Assembly: GCA_039028635.1 (NCBI GenBank)
Contig: JBCCHV010000038.1
Coordinates: forward strand, 1 to 63,520
DNA from: Acidobacteriota bacterium
GTDB taxonomy: Bacteria > Acidobacteriota > Thermoanaerobaculia > Multivoradales > JBCCEF01
Direction: 5' to 3'
DNA length: 63,520 nucleotides
The notes below the pieces were generated by a model. It was given only the letters and a program-made list of their open reading frames with translations, had not been told where the DNA came from and made no database searches. The position numbers and the translations under genes are program-made. Below, one piece after another: positions 35,019-44,027 of this stretch (within the stretch, counting starts at the first letter, position 1; every line of letters begins with the position of its first letter).

Positions 35019-35867
35019 TCAAGTTCGGTGCGACGGAGCTCCCGAGACGAGGTTCACGGCGGCCCTCATGCGAACCACTCCGTCCTCGAGGTGACGCGAG
35101 AATTTCTCGATCAGGATGCGCCGCACCGCCGCGCGGGCTTCGTCGCCGGCGGCGGTGATCAGCTCGCCGATGGAGAAGGAGTCGAGGGCGAAGTCCGCCG
35201 CTTCGGCGGCTGGGAGGCCGCCGCCGGTGGCGAGCTTCTCGCGCCATGGAGTGGTCTCGACGTCACGGAACCCTGCGGCTTCGAGAAGCGCGACGAAGCG
35301 CTCGGCCTGGGCATAACGGAAGGGACCAGGCTGGTCGTCTTCGGCTTCCGGAAGATCGACGATGCCGACCGCCGCCTCGCGCACGGTCGACATCCACGGG
35401 TTGTCGGTCGGCGGACCCCAGACGGCGAAGGTGAACCGGCCGTCCGGCGACAGCCAGCGTCGGAGATTGGAAAAGGCCGCCATGGGGTCGTCGAAGAACA
35501 TCACTCCGAAGCGCGACGTCAGCCGGTCGTAGAGCTGCGACGGCGGCGGTTCGGTGGCGGCGTCTGCGAGCTTGAACTCGATGCTCTTGTCCGCGAGGGG
35601 AATCCTCGCCTTCGCCGCCTCGACCAGGTCCGAGGAGATGTCGAAGCCGTGCACGACGCTGCCCTCGGGGGCCCGCCGCCGCAACTCCAGAGTCGTGGCG
35701 CCCCCGCCGCAGCCGATCTCGGCGATGCGGCAGGCGGTCTCCATGCGCAGGACTTGAATCAGAGACCCATCGAGGGGCGCGAAGGTCGCCTCCATGCCGG
35801 CGGCGTAATCGCGCCAGTGAGCGCCGCGGGACGTGGCCCAGTCGGAGTTGGAGTGGGTGTTGCTCAT
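35019..35867 (-). CDS. class I SAM-dependent methyltransferase
   Basis: 282 residues from the ATG at 35867 (MSNTHSNSDWATSRG). The SAM-binding motif I, R-I-A-E-I-G-C-G-G-G-A-T-T, is at ~48-60; an acidic end of strand 2 (G-F-D-I-S) and A-D-A-A follow. The layout resembles ubiquinone or sterol-type small-molecule methyltransferases, but the substrate is unknown. No clear ribosome site is seen. It lies 52 bases downstream of the PAS-AraC regulator on the same strand, so the two may be co-transcribed. Confidence 0.8.
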   Translation of the reverse strand: MSNTHSNSDWATSRGAHWRDYAAGMEATFAPLDGSLIQVLRMETACRIAEIGCGGGATTLELRRRAPEGSVVHGFDISSDLVEAAKARIPLADKSIEFKLADAATEPPPSQLYDRLTSRFGVMFFDDPMAAFSNLRRWLSPDGRFTFAVWGPPTDNPWMSTVREAAVGIVDLPEAEDDQPGPFRYAQAERFVALLEAAGFRDVETTPWREKLATGGGLPAAEAADFALDSFSIGELITAAGDEARAAVRRILIEKFSRHLEDGVVRMRAAVNLVSGAPSHRT

Positions 35868-35919
35868 CGATTGATCGAATCCTTGGGCAGAGGTCGGGTT
35901 TTCAGTGGATGCCTGCGGC

Positions 35920-36678
35920 TCACGGGGCGCCCCAACGTCGGAAGTCGGACGGCGTTCGCCCGGTGGTGCGGCGAAACTGGCGCGTGAAGGCGCTCTGGTC
36001 AGCATAGCCGCAGTCGAGGGCAATCTGGGCGATCGGCCGGTGGGAGTCGACCAGTTCCTGGCAGGCGTGCTCGATGCGCGTCTTGAGCAGCCATTGCCCC
36101 GTCGACAACCCGAAGATGCGCTTCATCCGCCGATCGAGCTGATATACCGAGAGGGATGCACTGACGGCCAGTTCCCGGACTGAAGGAGGTTTGTCCAGTT
36201 GCTCCTTGGCGGTCGCCAGAGCTGCCGCGAATTGACCGAAGTCCCAGTCTTTGAGGTCCGGTGCGGCGAGGTCGCGGGAGACCCCGACCAGGCCGATGAC
36301 GCTGCCGTCCTTGCCTCGCAGGGGTAGCTTGTGGGTCAGGCACCAGCCCTTGCGGCGGGGCTGGTAGACGTGCAGCTCGAGCCGGCCGAGGAGCTGTCGG
36401 CCCGAGCGCAGGACTTCGCGGTCTTGCGCTTCGTAGCTGCGCCCCAGCTCACCGCCGAAGATCTCCGATGGGGTGCGCCCCAGCAGTTGTGACTTGTGCC
36501 GTTTGCCGCATCGACGGACCAGGGTCTCGTTGACGCAGATGTACTGGCCGACGTCGTTTTTGATGAAGAACACCGTCTCGGGCATGAGGTCGAACAGGGC
36601 TTCGGCGGTGAAGGGCTCCGCTAGTTGCTCGAGAATATGTTCCACGAAGGAGCTGTCCTTGCCAGCCGTCTTGTTCAT
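35920..36678 (-). CDS. PAS-domain AraC-family transcriptional regulator
   Basis: 252 residues. Residues ~22-140 form a PAS domain (L-F-D-L-M-P-E-T-V-F-F-I-K-N, L-G-R-T-P-S-E-I-F, G-V-S-R-D-L). Residues ~155-252 are an AraC DNA-binding region with two helix-turn-helix motifs, the second in I-A-Q-I-A-L-D-C-G-Y-A-D-Q-S-A-F-T-R-Q-F-type order. It is divergent from the hydroxyproline operon with 131 bases between starts, so it is the likely regulator of that operon. The PAS domain may bind an intermediate or sense redox; which one is unknown. Confidence 0.88.
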   Translation of the reverse strand: MNKTAGKDSSFVEHILEQLAEPFTAEALFDLMPETVFFIKNDVGQYICVNETLVRRCGKRHKSQLLGRTPSEIFGGELGRSYEAQDREVLRSGRQLLGRLELHVYQPRRKGWCLTHKLPLRGKDGSVIGLVGVSRDLAAPDLKDWDFGQFAAALATAKEQLDKPPSVRELAVSASLSVYQLDRRMKRIFGLSTGQWLLKTRIEHACQELVDSHRPIAQIALDCGYADQSAFTRQFRRTTGRTPSDFRRWGAP

Positions 36679-36809
36679 GGCCGGATTGTGCCAGAAATCA
36701 AGTCGAGCGTCGGATCCGGGTCAAGACGGTGGAGTCCTCGGGAACTAGACTTTGGGAAGTTCGGGCGAAGAGCCGTTCTGCCGAATCCCGTCTTTCGTAG
36801 GAGGCCGCG

Positions 36810-37757
36810 ATGAGCCGAGGTGCGAAGGTCTTTACCGGCTGTATGCCGGCGTTGATGACGCCCTGCGACGCCCAGGGCGTCGTCGACTTCGAGGCGCTGG
36901 CTCGCAAGGGGCGAGAGCTGGTCGATGCCGGCATGAGTGCGGTGGTGTATTGCGGCTCGATGGGTGACTGGCCTTTGCTCGACGACGAGCAGCGCATGCA
37001 GGGCGTCGAGCATCTGGTCGCCGCGGGGGTTCCCACGGTGGTCGGGACCGGCGCTCAGAACTCGCGTCGCGCCGTCGCCCTGGCGACCCATGCCGGCGAG
37101 GTTGGCGCGGCCGGCTTGATGGTGATTCCGCGAGTGCTCTCCCGCGGCACGTCTCCCGCTGCCCAGCGGGCTCACTTCGCCGGCATTCTGGAAGCGGCGC
37201 CGGGGCTTCCCGCCGTCATCTACAACAGCCCTTACTACGGATTCGAGACTCGCGCCGAGCTGTTCTTCGACCTGCGAGAGAAGTACTCGAATCTGGTCGG
37301 TTTCAAGGAGTTCGGTGGGGCCCCGTCTCTGAGCTACGCTGCCGAGCACATCACCAGCGGAGACCCGAATCTCATCCTGATGGTGGGGGTCGACACTCAG
37401 GTGGTGCATGGCTATGTCCACTGCGGTGCCGGGGGCGCGATCACCGGCATCGGCAACGCGCTGCCGAAGGAGGTGCTGCGTCTGGTCGCACTCTGCGAGC
37501 GGGCAGCCGAGGGGGATGCCGAGGCCCTGCGCCTCGCCCAGGAGCTCGACGAAGCCTTGAGTGTCTTGGCGACCTTCGACGAGGGGCCGGACCTGGTGCT
37601 TTACTACAAGCACCTGATGGTGCTCGAAGGCTGCCCCGAGTACGAGCATCAGCTCAACTCCGCGGATGCCTTGAGCCCGCAGCAGCGGGCCTTCCTCGAG
37701 ACGCACTGGCGGCAGTTTCGCCGTTGGTGGGAGCGCTGGCCCGGTGCGGCGGCCTGA
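36810..37757 (+). CDS. DapA-family lyase, probable pyrroline-4-hydroxy-2-carboxylate deaminase
   Basis: 315 residues, class I aldolase barrel. The Schiff-base Lys lies in N-L-V-G-F-K-E-F and the partner Tyr in Y-N-S-P-Y-Y-G; the early G-S-M-G-D-W replaces the G-T-T-G-E of true DapA. In the hydroxyproline pathway this family deaminates cis-4-hydroxy-pyrroline-2-carboxylate to 2-oxoglutarate semialdehyde. The function is assigned from the neighbours (epimerase, oxidase, semialdehyde dehydrogenase). It is the first gene of the operon, with GGAGG before the ATG, and lies 15 bases before the epimerase gene. Confidence 0.82.
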   Translation: MSRGAKVFTGCMPALMTPCDAQGVVDFEALARKGRELVDAGMSAVVYCGSMGDWPLLDDEQRMQGVEHLVAAGVPTVVGTGAQNSRRAVALATHAGEVGAAGLMVIPRVLSRGTSPAAQRAHFAGILEAAPGLPAVIYNSPYYGFETRAELFFDLREKYSNLVGFKEFGGAPSLSYAAEHITSGDPNLILMVGVDTQVVHGYVHCGAGGAITGIGNALPKEVLRLVALCERAAEGDAEALRLAQELDEALSVLATFDEGPDLVLYYKHLMVLEGCPEYEHQLNSADALSPQQRAFLETHWRQFRRWWERWPGAAA

Positions 37758-37772
37758 GGGGCGAGGCGAGCC

Positions 37773-38702
37773 ATGCGCGTGATCGATTCCCATACCGAAG
37801 GCGAGCCGACCCGGGTGATCGTCGAAGGCGGTCCGGCGCTCGGATTCGGCTCCCTCGCCGAGCGCCGAGAGCGCTTCGAGCGCGAGTTCGATCACGTGCG
37901 GCGGGCGGTGATTCTCGAGCCGAGAGGCTCGGACGCCTTGGTGGGGGCTCTCCTCTGTCCGCCCACCAACAGCCGCTATGCGACCGGGGCGATCTTCTTC
38001 AACAACGAGGGGTACCTCGGTATGTGCGGCCACGCCACCATTGGGGTCGCCGTGACTCTGGCCTATCTGAGTCGCTCTGGGCTGGGGCAGATCGCCATCG
38101 AAACGCCGGTCGGTGGGGTTCAGGTCGAGCTCACCGATCCCAACCAGGCGACGGTCGAGAACGTGCCGAGCTACTGCTATCGACGCGAGGTCGTCGTCGA
38201 AGTCGAGGGCCTCGGTGAGGTCACCGGTGCGGTGGCCTGGGGCGGCAACTGGTTCTTTCTAGTGAACGGGACGCCTTGCGAGATCGTGCGGCGTCATGAA
38301 GGCAGGCTCACCCAGGCGGCGATTCGGATCAAGGCTGCCCTCGAAGAGCGCGGCATCACCGGCCGCGATGGTCAGGTGATCGATCACATCGAGTTCTTCG
38401 AACCGCCGCGCTCGGCCGGTGCCGACTCCCGCAACTTCGTCCTCTGCCCCGGAAACGTCTACGATCGCTCGCCCTGCGGCACGGGTACCAGCGCCAAGCT
38501 CGCCTGCCTGGCCGAGAGCGGCGAGCTCGCCGCCGGCGAGACCTGGGTCCAGGAGTCGATGATCGGCAGCCGCTTCGTCGCCAGCTACCGGCGCAACGAG
38601 GTGGGCGAGATCATCACCCGGGTGACCGGGCGGGCCTACGTTTGCAGCGAGGCGGAGCTCCACTTCCATCCCGACGACCCCTTCGTTCACGGGATCGCTT
38701 GA
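37773..38702 (+). CDS. lhpA: 4-hydroxyproline 2-epimerase
   Basis: 309 residues, proline racemase superfamily. Both catalytic Cys are present: C in M-C-G-H-A-T-I-G near residue 88 and C in D-R-S-P-C-G-T-G-T-S near residue 236. This separates it from the hydroxyproline dehydratases, which have Thr at the second site. It converts trans-4-hydroxy-L-proline to cis-4-hydroxy-D-proline, the first step of the pathway. The start M-R-V-I-D-S-H-T-E-G-E-P-T is the usual family N-terminus. The next gene begins within or just past its stop. Confidence 0.9.
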   Translation: MRVIDSHTEGEPTRVIVEGGPALGFGSLAERRERFEREFDHVRRAVILEPRGSDALVGALLCPPTNSRYATGAIFFNNEGYLGMCGHATIGVAVTLAYLSRSGLGQIAIETPVGGVQVELTDPNQATVENVPSYCYRREVVVEVEGLGEVTGAVAWGGNWFFLVNGTPCEIVRRHEGRLTQAAIRIKAALEERGITGRDGQVIDHIEFFEPPRSAGADSRNFVLCPGNVYDRSPCGTGTSAKLACLAESGELAAGETWVQESMIGSRFVASYRRNEVGEIITRVTGRAYVCSEAELHFHPDDPFVHGIA

Positions 38703-38704
38703 CG

Positions 38705-39958
38705 GTGACCACGCGTAGCGAAAGCGTCGTGGTGGTGGGCGGCGGCATCGTGGGCATCGCCTGCGCTCACTATCTTCAGAGGGCTGGCTACGGGGTGACG
38801 GTGATCGATCGCTCCGGCATCGGGCAGGCCTGCTCCCACGGCAACTGCGGCTACATCTGCCCCAGCCACGTGCTGCCCCTCAACGAGCCGGGAGCGCTGC
38901 GCGAGGGCCTTGTTTCGCTGGTGAATCCGAGCGCGCCGCTGCGCATTCGGCCTCAGATGCGGCTCAGCCTCTATCGCTGGCTGCTGCAGTTCGCGCGTCG
39001 CTGTACGCACCGGCAAATGCTCGAGGCTGGTCGCTGCCTGCTGCCGATTCTGGAGTCGTCCATGGACGAGTACCGAAAGCTCTTTACTGAGCTGCCGGCG
39101 GCGGGGGAGTGGAAGGAGAACGGCCTCGCCTATGTCTTCCAGGAAGAGGCTGCCTTCGAGGCCTTTGCCCGCACCGATCGCCTACTTTCCGAGACCTATG
39201 GCGTCACGGCGCAGCGAGTGGAGGGTGACGATTTGAGCGCCTTCGATCCCGCCCTCAAGCCGGGGTTGGCGGGCGCCTACTTCTATGACGACGACGGCTC
39301 CGTACGGCCGGATCGACTGGTGCGCGATTGGTCTGGGCACCTGTCCCGAAGTGGCGTCGAGCTGATCGAGGACTGTCGCCTCGAAGGGGTTTCCAGGTCG
39401 GGTGGCGCGATCGTCTCTCTCTCGACCTCCCGTGGAGACATGACTGCCGACCACTTCGTGTTTGCCCTCGGCTCGTGGTCCAGCAAGTGGTCCAGCGAGC
39501 TGCGCTGCGCGCTGCCGGTCGAGCCCGGCAAGGGATACTCCGTCACCATGAGTCGGCCGCAGGTCTGCCCGCGACACCCGATGCTCTTCCCCGAGCAACG
39601 CATCGGCGTGACGCCCTTCGACCATGGCTTTCGAATCGGCTCGATGATGGAGTTCGTCGGTTGGGACACGAGCATTCCCGAGCGCCGTATCGAGCAGCTC
39701 CAGGAGTCGGCGCGCCCGTACCTCGTTCATCCGGTGGGCGAGGAGGTACGCGAAACCTGGTACGGCTGGCGGCCGATGACCTGGGACAGCCTGCCGATCA
39801 TCGGGCGAGCGCCGCGTCTCGACAATGCCTTTCTGGCCACCGGCCACAACATGCTCGGCCTCACCATGGCGGCGGCGACCGGGCGGTTGATCGCCGAGCT
39901 GGTCGCGGAGCAGCCGACGCACATCGATATCGAAGCGTTCTCACCGCAGCGCTTCTGA
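38705..39958 (+). CDS. FAD-dependent D-amino acid (cis-4-hydroxy-D-proline) dehydrogenase
   Basis: 417 residues from the GTG at 38705; a TTG at 38699 overlapping the epimerase stop is an alternative. The N-terminal Rossmann motif V-V-V-G-G-G-I-V-G-I-A-C-A-H-Y-L binds FAD, and the DadA-type ending G-H-N-M-L-G-L-T-M-A-A-A-T-G is clear. It oxidises cis-4-hydroxy-D-proline to the pyrroline form, feeding electrons to the membrane or oxygen. It is a single-chain enzyme, unlike the three-subunit LhpBEF type. It lies 29 bases before the aldehyde dehydrogenase gene. Confidence 0.87.
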   Translation: MTTRSESVVVVGGGIVGIACAHYLQRAGYGVTVIDRSGIGQACSHGNCGYICPSHVLPLNEPGALREGLVSLVNPSAPLRIRPQMRLSLYRWLLQFARRCTHRQMLEAGRCLLPILESSMDEYRKLFTELPAAGEWKENGLAYVFQEEAAFEAFARTDRLLSETYGVTAQRVEGDDLSAFDPALKPGLAGAYFYDDDGSVRPDRLVRDWSGHLSRSGVELIEDCRLEGVSRSGGAIVSLSTSRGDMTADHFVFALGSWSSKWSSELRCALPVEPGKGYSVTMSRPQVCPRHPMLFPEQRIGVTPFDHGFRIGSMMEFVGWDTSIPERRIEQLQESARPYLVHPVGEEVRETWYGWRPMTWDSLPIIGRAPRLDNAFLATGHNMLGLTMAAATGRLIAELVAEQPTHIDIEAFSPQRF

Positions 39959-39987
39959 AACGCTCACCAACTCATGGATCGAAAACG

Positions 39988-41502
39988 ATGACCAAGCCGA
40001 CGGGAAAGCACCTGATTGCAGGAGAGTGGGTCGATGGCACCGGCACCTTCTACTCGACGCCCGCCACCGGGGAGCCCTTCGCGTTCTCGAACGGTACGGC
40101 CGACCTCGCCGACCGCGCAGCGCGGGCGGCGGCCGAGGCCTTCGTCACCTATGGCCAGAGCTCGCGTCAGCGGCGGGCCGAGCTTCTTGACGCCATCGCG
40201 TCACAGCTCGAGAAGAGCGGCGAGGAGATCACTCACCTCGCGCAATGCGAATCCGGACTGCCGGCCGCCCGGCTCCAGGGTGAGCTGGGGCGGACCACTG
40301 GACAGCTCCGCCTGTTCGCCGAGCACATCCTGGCCGGTGACTACCTCGAGCGGCAAACCACCGCGGCGTTGCCCGATCGCGCGCCCTTGCCGCGTCCCGA
40401 GCTGCGTCTCCTGATGCGGCCCGTGGGACCAGTGGTCGTCTTCGGCGCCTCCAACTTTCCCCTCGCTTTCTCGACCGCCGGTGGCGACACCGCCTCCGCC
40501 TTGGCGGCTGGCTGCCCGGTCATCGTCAAAGGGCATCCCGCTCACCCGGCCACCGGCGAAGCGGTCGCCCAGGCGATCCTCGCGGCCCTTCAGGAGACCG
40601 GGACGCCCTTGGGAACCTTCGGCTATCTGCTGGATTCCGGGTACCAGGTCGCCCGTACCCTGGTGCAGCACCCGGCGGTCAAGGCGGTCGGATTCACCGG
40701 TTCCCTCAAGGCCGGGCGCACCCTGTTCGACCTGTGCGCGGCGCGGCCCGAGCCGATTCCCTTCTTCGGAGAGATGGGGTCGATCAACCCCAACTTCGTG
40801 CTGCCCGCGGCCCTTGCCAATCGGACGACCGAGCTGGCCCAGGGCTGGGCTGGCTCCTTGACCCTCGGCGCCGGCCAGTTCTGCACCAACCCGGGCGTGG
40901 TCTTCCTGCAGGACGGAGAGGCCGCCGAGCAGTTCGTCCAGCAGGCGACCGCGGCCCTTTCAGAGGCCGAGCCCCAGACCATGCTGACCGACGGCATTGC
41001 GCGATCCTTCAGGGCGAGCGCTGAACGGCTCGGCGAGATCGAAGGCGTCGCCAAGCGCTTCGGCAGCTCCGCAGAAGGACGAGCCGCGACCCCTTTTCTC
41101 AACGAAACCAATGGCGCCACCTGGCGGTCGACGCCCGAGCTCGCGGAAGAAGTCTTCGGCCCCCTGGGCCTCGTCGTCCGGGTCTCCTCCGCCGAAGAGC
41201 TCCTCGACATTGCCTCCTCCCTCCACGGGCAGCTCACCGCCACCCTCCATCTCGAAGAGGCCGACCATCAGGTCGCCGCCCGCCTGCTGCCGGTTCTCGA
41301 GCAAAAGGCCGGCAGAATCCTCGCCAACGGCTTTCCCACCGGCGTCGAAGTCGACGCCGCCATGATGCACGGCGGCCCTTATCCAGCGAGCACCAACGCC
41401 AGCACCACCTCCGTGGGCACTCTGGCCATCCGGAGATTCCTCCGGCCGGTCTGTTACCAGAACCTGCCGGAGGGGTTGCTGCCGTTGGATCTGCAGGGGT
41501 AG
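39988..41502 (+). CDS. 2-oxoglutarate semialdehyde dehydrogenase (aldehyde dehydrogenase family)
   Basis: 504 residues, NAD(P)-dependent aldehyde dehydrogenase. The catalytic Cys is in G-A-G-Q-F-C-T-N-P-G and the catalytic Glu in F-F-G-E-M-G-S-I-N-P; the cofactor segment G-P-V-V-V-F-G-A-S-N-F-P and G-F-T-G-S are present. The N-P-N-F-V-L and A-G-Q-F-C-T pattern is that of the hydroxyproline-type ketoglutarate semialdehyde dehydrogenases. It is the last step, giving 2-oxoglutarate for the citric acid cycle, and the last gene of the operon. A short hairpin (CGCCCGC-A-GCGGGCG) follows its stop. Confidence 0.87.
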   Translation: MTKPTGKHLIAGEWVDGTGTFYSTPATGEPFAFSNGTADLADRAARAAAEAFVTYGQSSRQRRAELLDAIASQLEKSGEEITHLAQCESGLPAARLQGELGRTTGQLRLFAEHILAGDYLERQTTAALPDRAPLPRPELRLLMRPVGPVVVFGASNFPLAFSTAGGDTASALAAGCPVIVKGHPAHPATGEAVAQAILAALQETGTPLGTFGYLLDSGYQVARTLVQHPAVKAVGFTGSLKAGRTLFDLCAARPEPIPFFGEMGSINPNFVLPAALANRTTELAQGWAGSLTLGAGQFCTNPGVVFLQDGEAAEQFVQQATAALSEAEPQTMLTDGIARSFRASAERLGEIEGVAKRFGSSAEGRAATPFLNETNGATWRSTPELAEEVFGPLGLVVRVSSAEELLDIASSLHGQLTATLHLEEADHQVAARLLPVLEQKAGRILANGFPTGVEVDAAMMHGGPYPASTNASTTSVGTLAIRRFLRPVCYQNLPEGLLPLDLQG

Positions 41503-41572
41503 CGCCCGCAGCGGGCGACTCGGAACCGAAGTGGCCCGGCCGAGGCCTCGCTGAGATGGAGGGGAGGAGGGC

Positions 41573-42070
41573 CTAACTGAGCTCGCCGCAGTCGGCGATC
41601 ACGACCTTCTTGCTGGTCTGACCGCTACCGCTACCCAGCGCCTCGACGGCGCTGACCACGTCCATGCCCTCGACCACCTTCCCGAACACCACGTGCTTGC
41701 CGTCCAGCCACGCGGTCTGCACCGTGGTCAGGAAAAACTGCGAACCGTTGGTGTTGGGTCCGGCATTGGCCATCGACAGGATGCCGGGGCCCTCGTGCTT
41801 CAGCTCGAAGTTCTCGTCCTCGAACTTCTCGCCGTAGATCGACTTGCCACCCATGCCATTGCCGTGGGTGAAATCCCCTCCCTGGCACATGAACTGGGTG
41901 ATCACGCGGTGAAACGTGCTGCCCTTGTAGCCAAAGCCCTTCTCGCCGGTACAAAGAGCGCGGAAATTCTCCGCGGTCTTCGGAACCACGTCATTGGCCA
42001 GCTCCATCACGATGCGGCCCATACGGTCACCGCCAGCTTCGATGTCGAAAAATACGCGTGTTCTCTCCAT
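41573..42070 (-). CDS. eukaryote-like cyclophilin A-type peptidyl-prolyl isomerase
   Basis: 165 residues, exactly the size of human cyclophilin A, without signal peptide, so cytoplasmic. It speeds cis-trans change at proline bonds. All active-site residues are visible: [15 protein letters not shown], then [12 protein letters not shown] and [10 protein letters not shown]. Segments typical of eukaryotes are nearly intact: [26 protein letters not shown] and [10 protein letters not shown]. Most bacterial PpiA/PpiB proteins lack these insertions, which suggests a gene acquired from a eukaryote or a bacterial lineage that carries this type. Confidence 0.95.
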   Translation of the reverse strand: MERTRVFFDIEAGGDRMGRIVMELANDVVPKTAENFRALCTGEKGFGYKGSTFHRVITQFMCQGGDFTHGNGMGGKSIYGEKFEDENFELKHEGPGILSMANAGPNTNGSQFFLTTVQTAWLDGKHVVFGKVVEGMDVVSAVEALGSGSGQTSKKVVIADCGELS

Positions 42071-42279
42071 GGCCGGGAGGCTACCACCTCTTGGTCCTCT
42101 GGCACCGCGGGAGCCTTAGGGACCGCTCGGTGCCTGTCTGAGCTTGTTCCAGATCAGGGCGTGGCTTACCCTTGGTTCAGTTATCGCTGCATTTGTACGC
42201 TCCATGACGATTTTCGCCGCCTCGAGGAGAATTTCTGGCCAAGGTCCGTCTACCTCCCCGAGGCCTGAAAGGAGGTGGC

Positions 42280-43896
42280 ATGCCCGAGCTGTCCCAGCCG
42301 GAACGATCGTGCGATCTGGTGATGAAAGGTGGCATCACCAGCGGTGTGGTGTACCCCCATGCGGTACTCGAGATCGCGAAGAACTTTCGCCTGGCGAATG
42401 TGGGCGGAACCTCTGCCGGAGCAATTGCCGCGGGGCTTTCTGCGGCGGCGGAATATGGACGTGACCAAGGAGGCTTCAAAAAGCTCGGCAGGCTCTCCGA
42501 CTTCTTGAAAGACCATCTGCTGGATCTCTTTCAGCCTCACCCTCGCCATCGCAAGGCCTTCAAGCGGCTCCTCGCCCTGATGGACAAGCAAAAGCGCCGC
42601 AAGGCGAGAGGTCGAGACCTCGTGGAAGGCTTGGGGGATGTTGTGAAGCTGGTGCCTACGGCCTGGCGCGTCGTCCAGAGCTATCGCTGTCTGGATACGA
42701 CCTACTATGGGCTTTGTCCCGGGACGACTCAGGCGGGAAGGGTGCCAGCGCTCACGGACTGGCTTACCGAGATGGTCGAACAGATCGCGGGCCGTATGGA
42801 CGGAGACGAGCTGCCGGCCACGCCCTTGACTTTTGGTGATCTCGAGAAGAAGGGCATCCTGCTGCGGACTCTGACGACGGACTTGGGGGGTAAGCGGCCG
42901 GTAGTCTTACCGCTGATCGATGAGTCATGGATGTTTCGAGAAGACGAGTTCCGGGCGCTGTTCCCGGGACACATCGTGGACTGGATGGTGGAGAAGGGCG
43001 AGGCGGACGAAAAGGCGAAGGGCTTCTTCAAGCTTCCCCGGTCGCAGGATCTGCCGGTTCTGTTCGGGATGCGCCTGAGTCTTAGCTTTCCCTTCCTCCT
43101 GGCCGCCATTCCTCTCTACCGGCGGGATTTCTCGCTCAGGCTCGACAAGGACGAGCAGTGGAAGCCCCGCTGCTGCTGGATGTCCGATGGAGGTCTGAGC
43201 AGTAATTTTCCGATTCACCTCTTCGATAGTCCCATGCCGCAGCGGCCGACGTTCGGAATTTCTCTTACCGAATTCAGCCCCCATCGCCATGACCGTGACC
43301 CGACGAGTGTGTCGGGACGGGTGTTCTTGCCCAAGGATGACAACCCGAACGCCGGGCGGCTGCGCCCGATCGGAACCGTCGGCAGCCCCATCGGTTTTCT
43401 TGGAGCGATGTTCGACACGGCGCGAAACTGGCAGGACTCGCTTCAAACGGTGCTGCCGGGCTATCGAGAGCGAATCGTCCAAATTGCCTTGACTAAAGAG
43501 GAGGGTGGGCTGAACCTCGACATGGATCCAGATGTCGTGGCCAGGCTTTTGAAGTATGGACAGCGCGCGGGCCAGGAGCTCAGTGGGTTCAACTTGCAAG
43601 AGCACCAGTGGCGGAGATTTCTCGCCTCGTATGGCGCCTTCGAAGCGGCCTTCGAGGGTATGGCCGAGACCTACGACGAGTTTCGGTCCGCCGTCGCATC
43701 ACACAAGCCTCTCGGATATGAAGCCCTCCTGCCGGGTCGAGAAGAACTGCTCGGAAGGCTGGACTCCCTCATGGCGGTTGCCAAGGCCTGGGCAAAAGAG
43801 CCTCGACGCAACAATGTTGCCAATGGTCGCGGCGTGCCCAAGCCCCGCGCCCGGCTGAAATTCGCCCCCAAAGACCAAGGAGCCAGTGCGGACTGA
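42280..43896 (+). CDS. patatin-like phospholipase
   Basis: 538 residues. The Ser-Asp dyad is visible: oxyanion loop V-M-K-G-G-I-T-S-G-V at 14-23, nucleophile Ser45 in G-G-T-S-A-G-A, and Asp303 in M-S-D-G-G-L-S-S-N-F, preceded by a S-L-S-F-P-F-L-L-A-A-I segment. Family members release fatty acids from membrane lipids. The start has an ideal ribosome site, AAAGGAGGTG. It has no signal peptide. It is longer than RssA-type patatins, with an extra region (~70-200) and a C-terminal tail. It stands next to a reverse transcriptase, and patatins are effectors in several phage-defence systems, so a defence role is possible but unproven. Confidence 0.85.
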   Translation: MPELSQPERSCDLVMKGGITSGVVYPHAVLEIAKNFRLANVGGTSAGAIAAGLSAAAEYGRDQGGFKKLGRLSDFLKDHLLDLFQPHPRHRKAFKRLLALMDKQKRRKARGRDLVEGLGDVVKLVPTAWRVVQSYRCLDTTYYGLCPGTTQAGRVPALTDWLTEMVEQIAGRMDGDELPATPLTFGDLEKKGILLRTLTTDLGGKRPVVLPLIDESWMFREDEFRALFPGHIVDWMVEKGEADEKAKGFFKLPRSQDLPVLFGMRLSLSFPFLLAAIPLYRRDFSLRLDKDEQWKPRCCWMSDGGLSSNFPIHLFDSPMPQRPTFGISLTEFSPHRHDRDPTSVSGRVFLPKDDNPNAGRLRPIGTVGSPIGFLGAMFDTARNWQDSLQTVLPGYRERIVQIALTKEEGGLNLDMDPDVVARLLKYGQRAGQELSGFNLQEHQWRRFLASYGAFEAAFEGMAETYDEFRSAVASHKPLGYEALLPGREELLGRLDSLMAVAKAWAKEPRRNNVANGRGVPKPRARLKFAPKDQGASAD

Positions 43897-44027
43897 AGGG
43901 GCAATGAGCTGTCAAGGAAGAGTTCATGATTGCACCGGTTTCACGGTAGCTCCAGAGCTGGGCAGTTTTGGTGCTAGATTCGAGCTGGTTCTACCCCCGT
44001 ACTGTGTTGCTCCCTGAAGGTCGGAGG

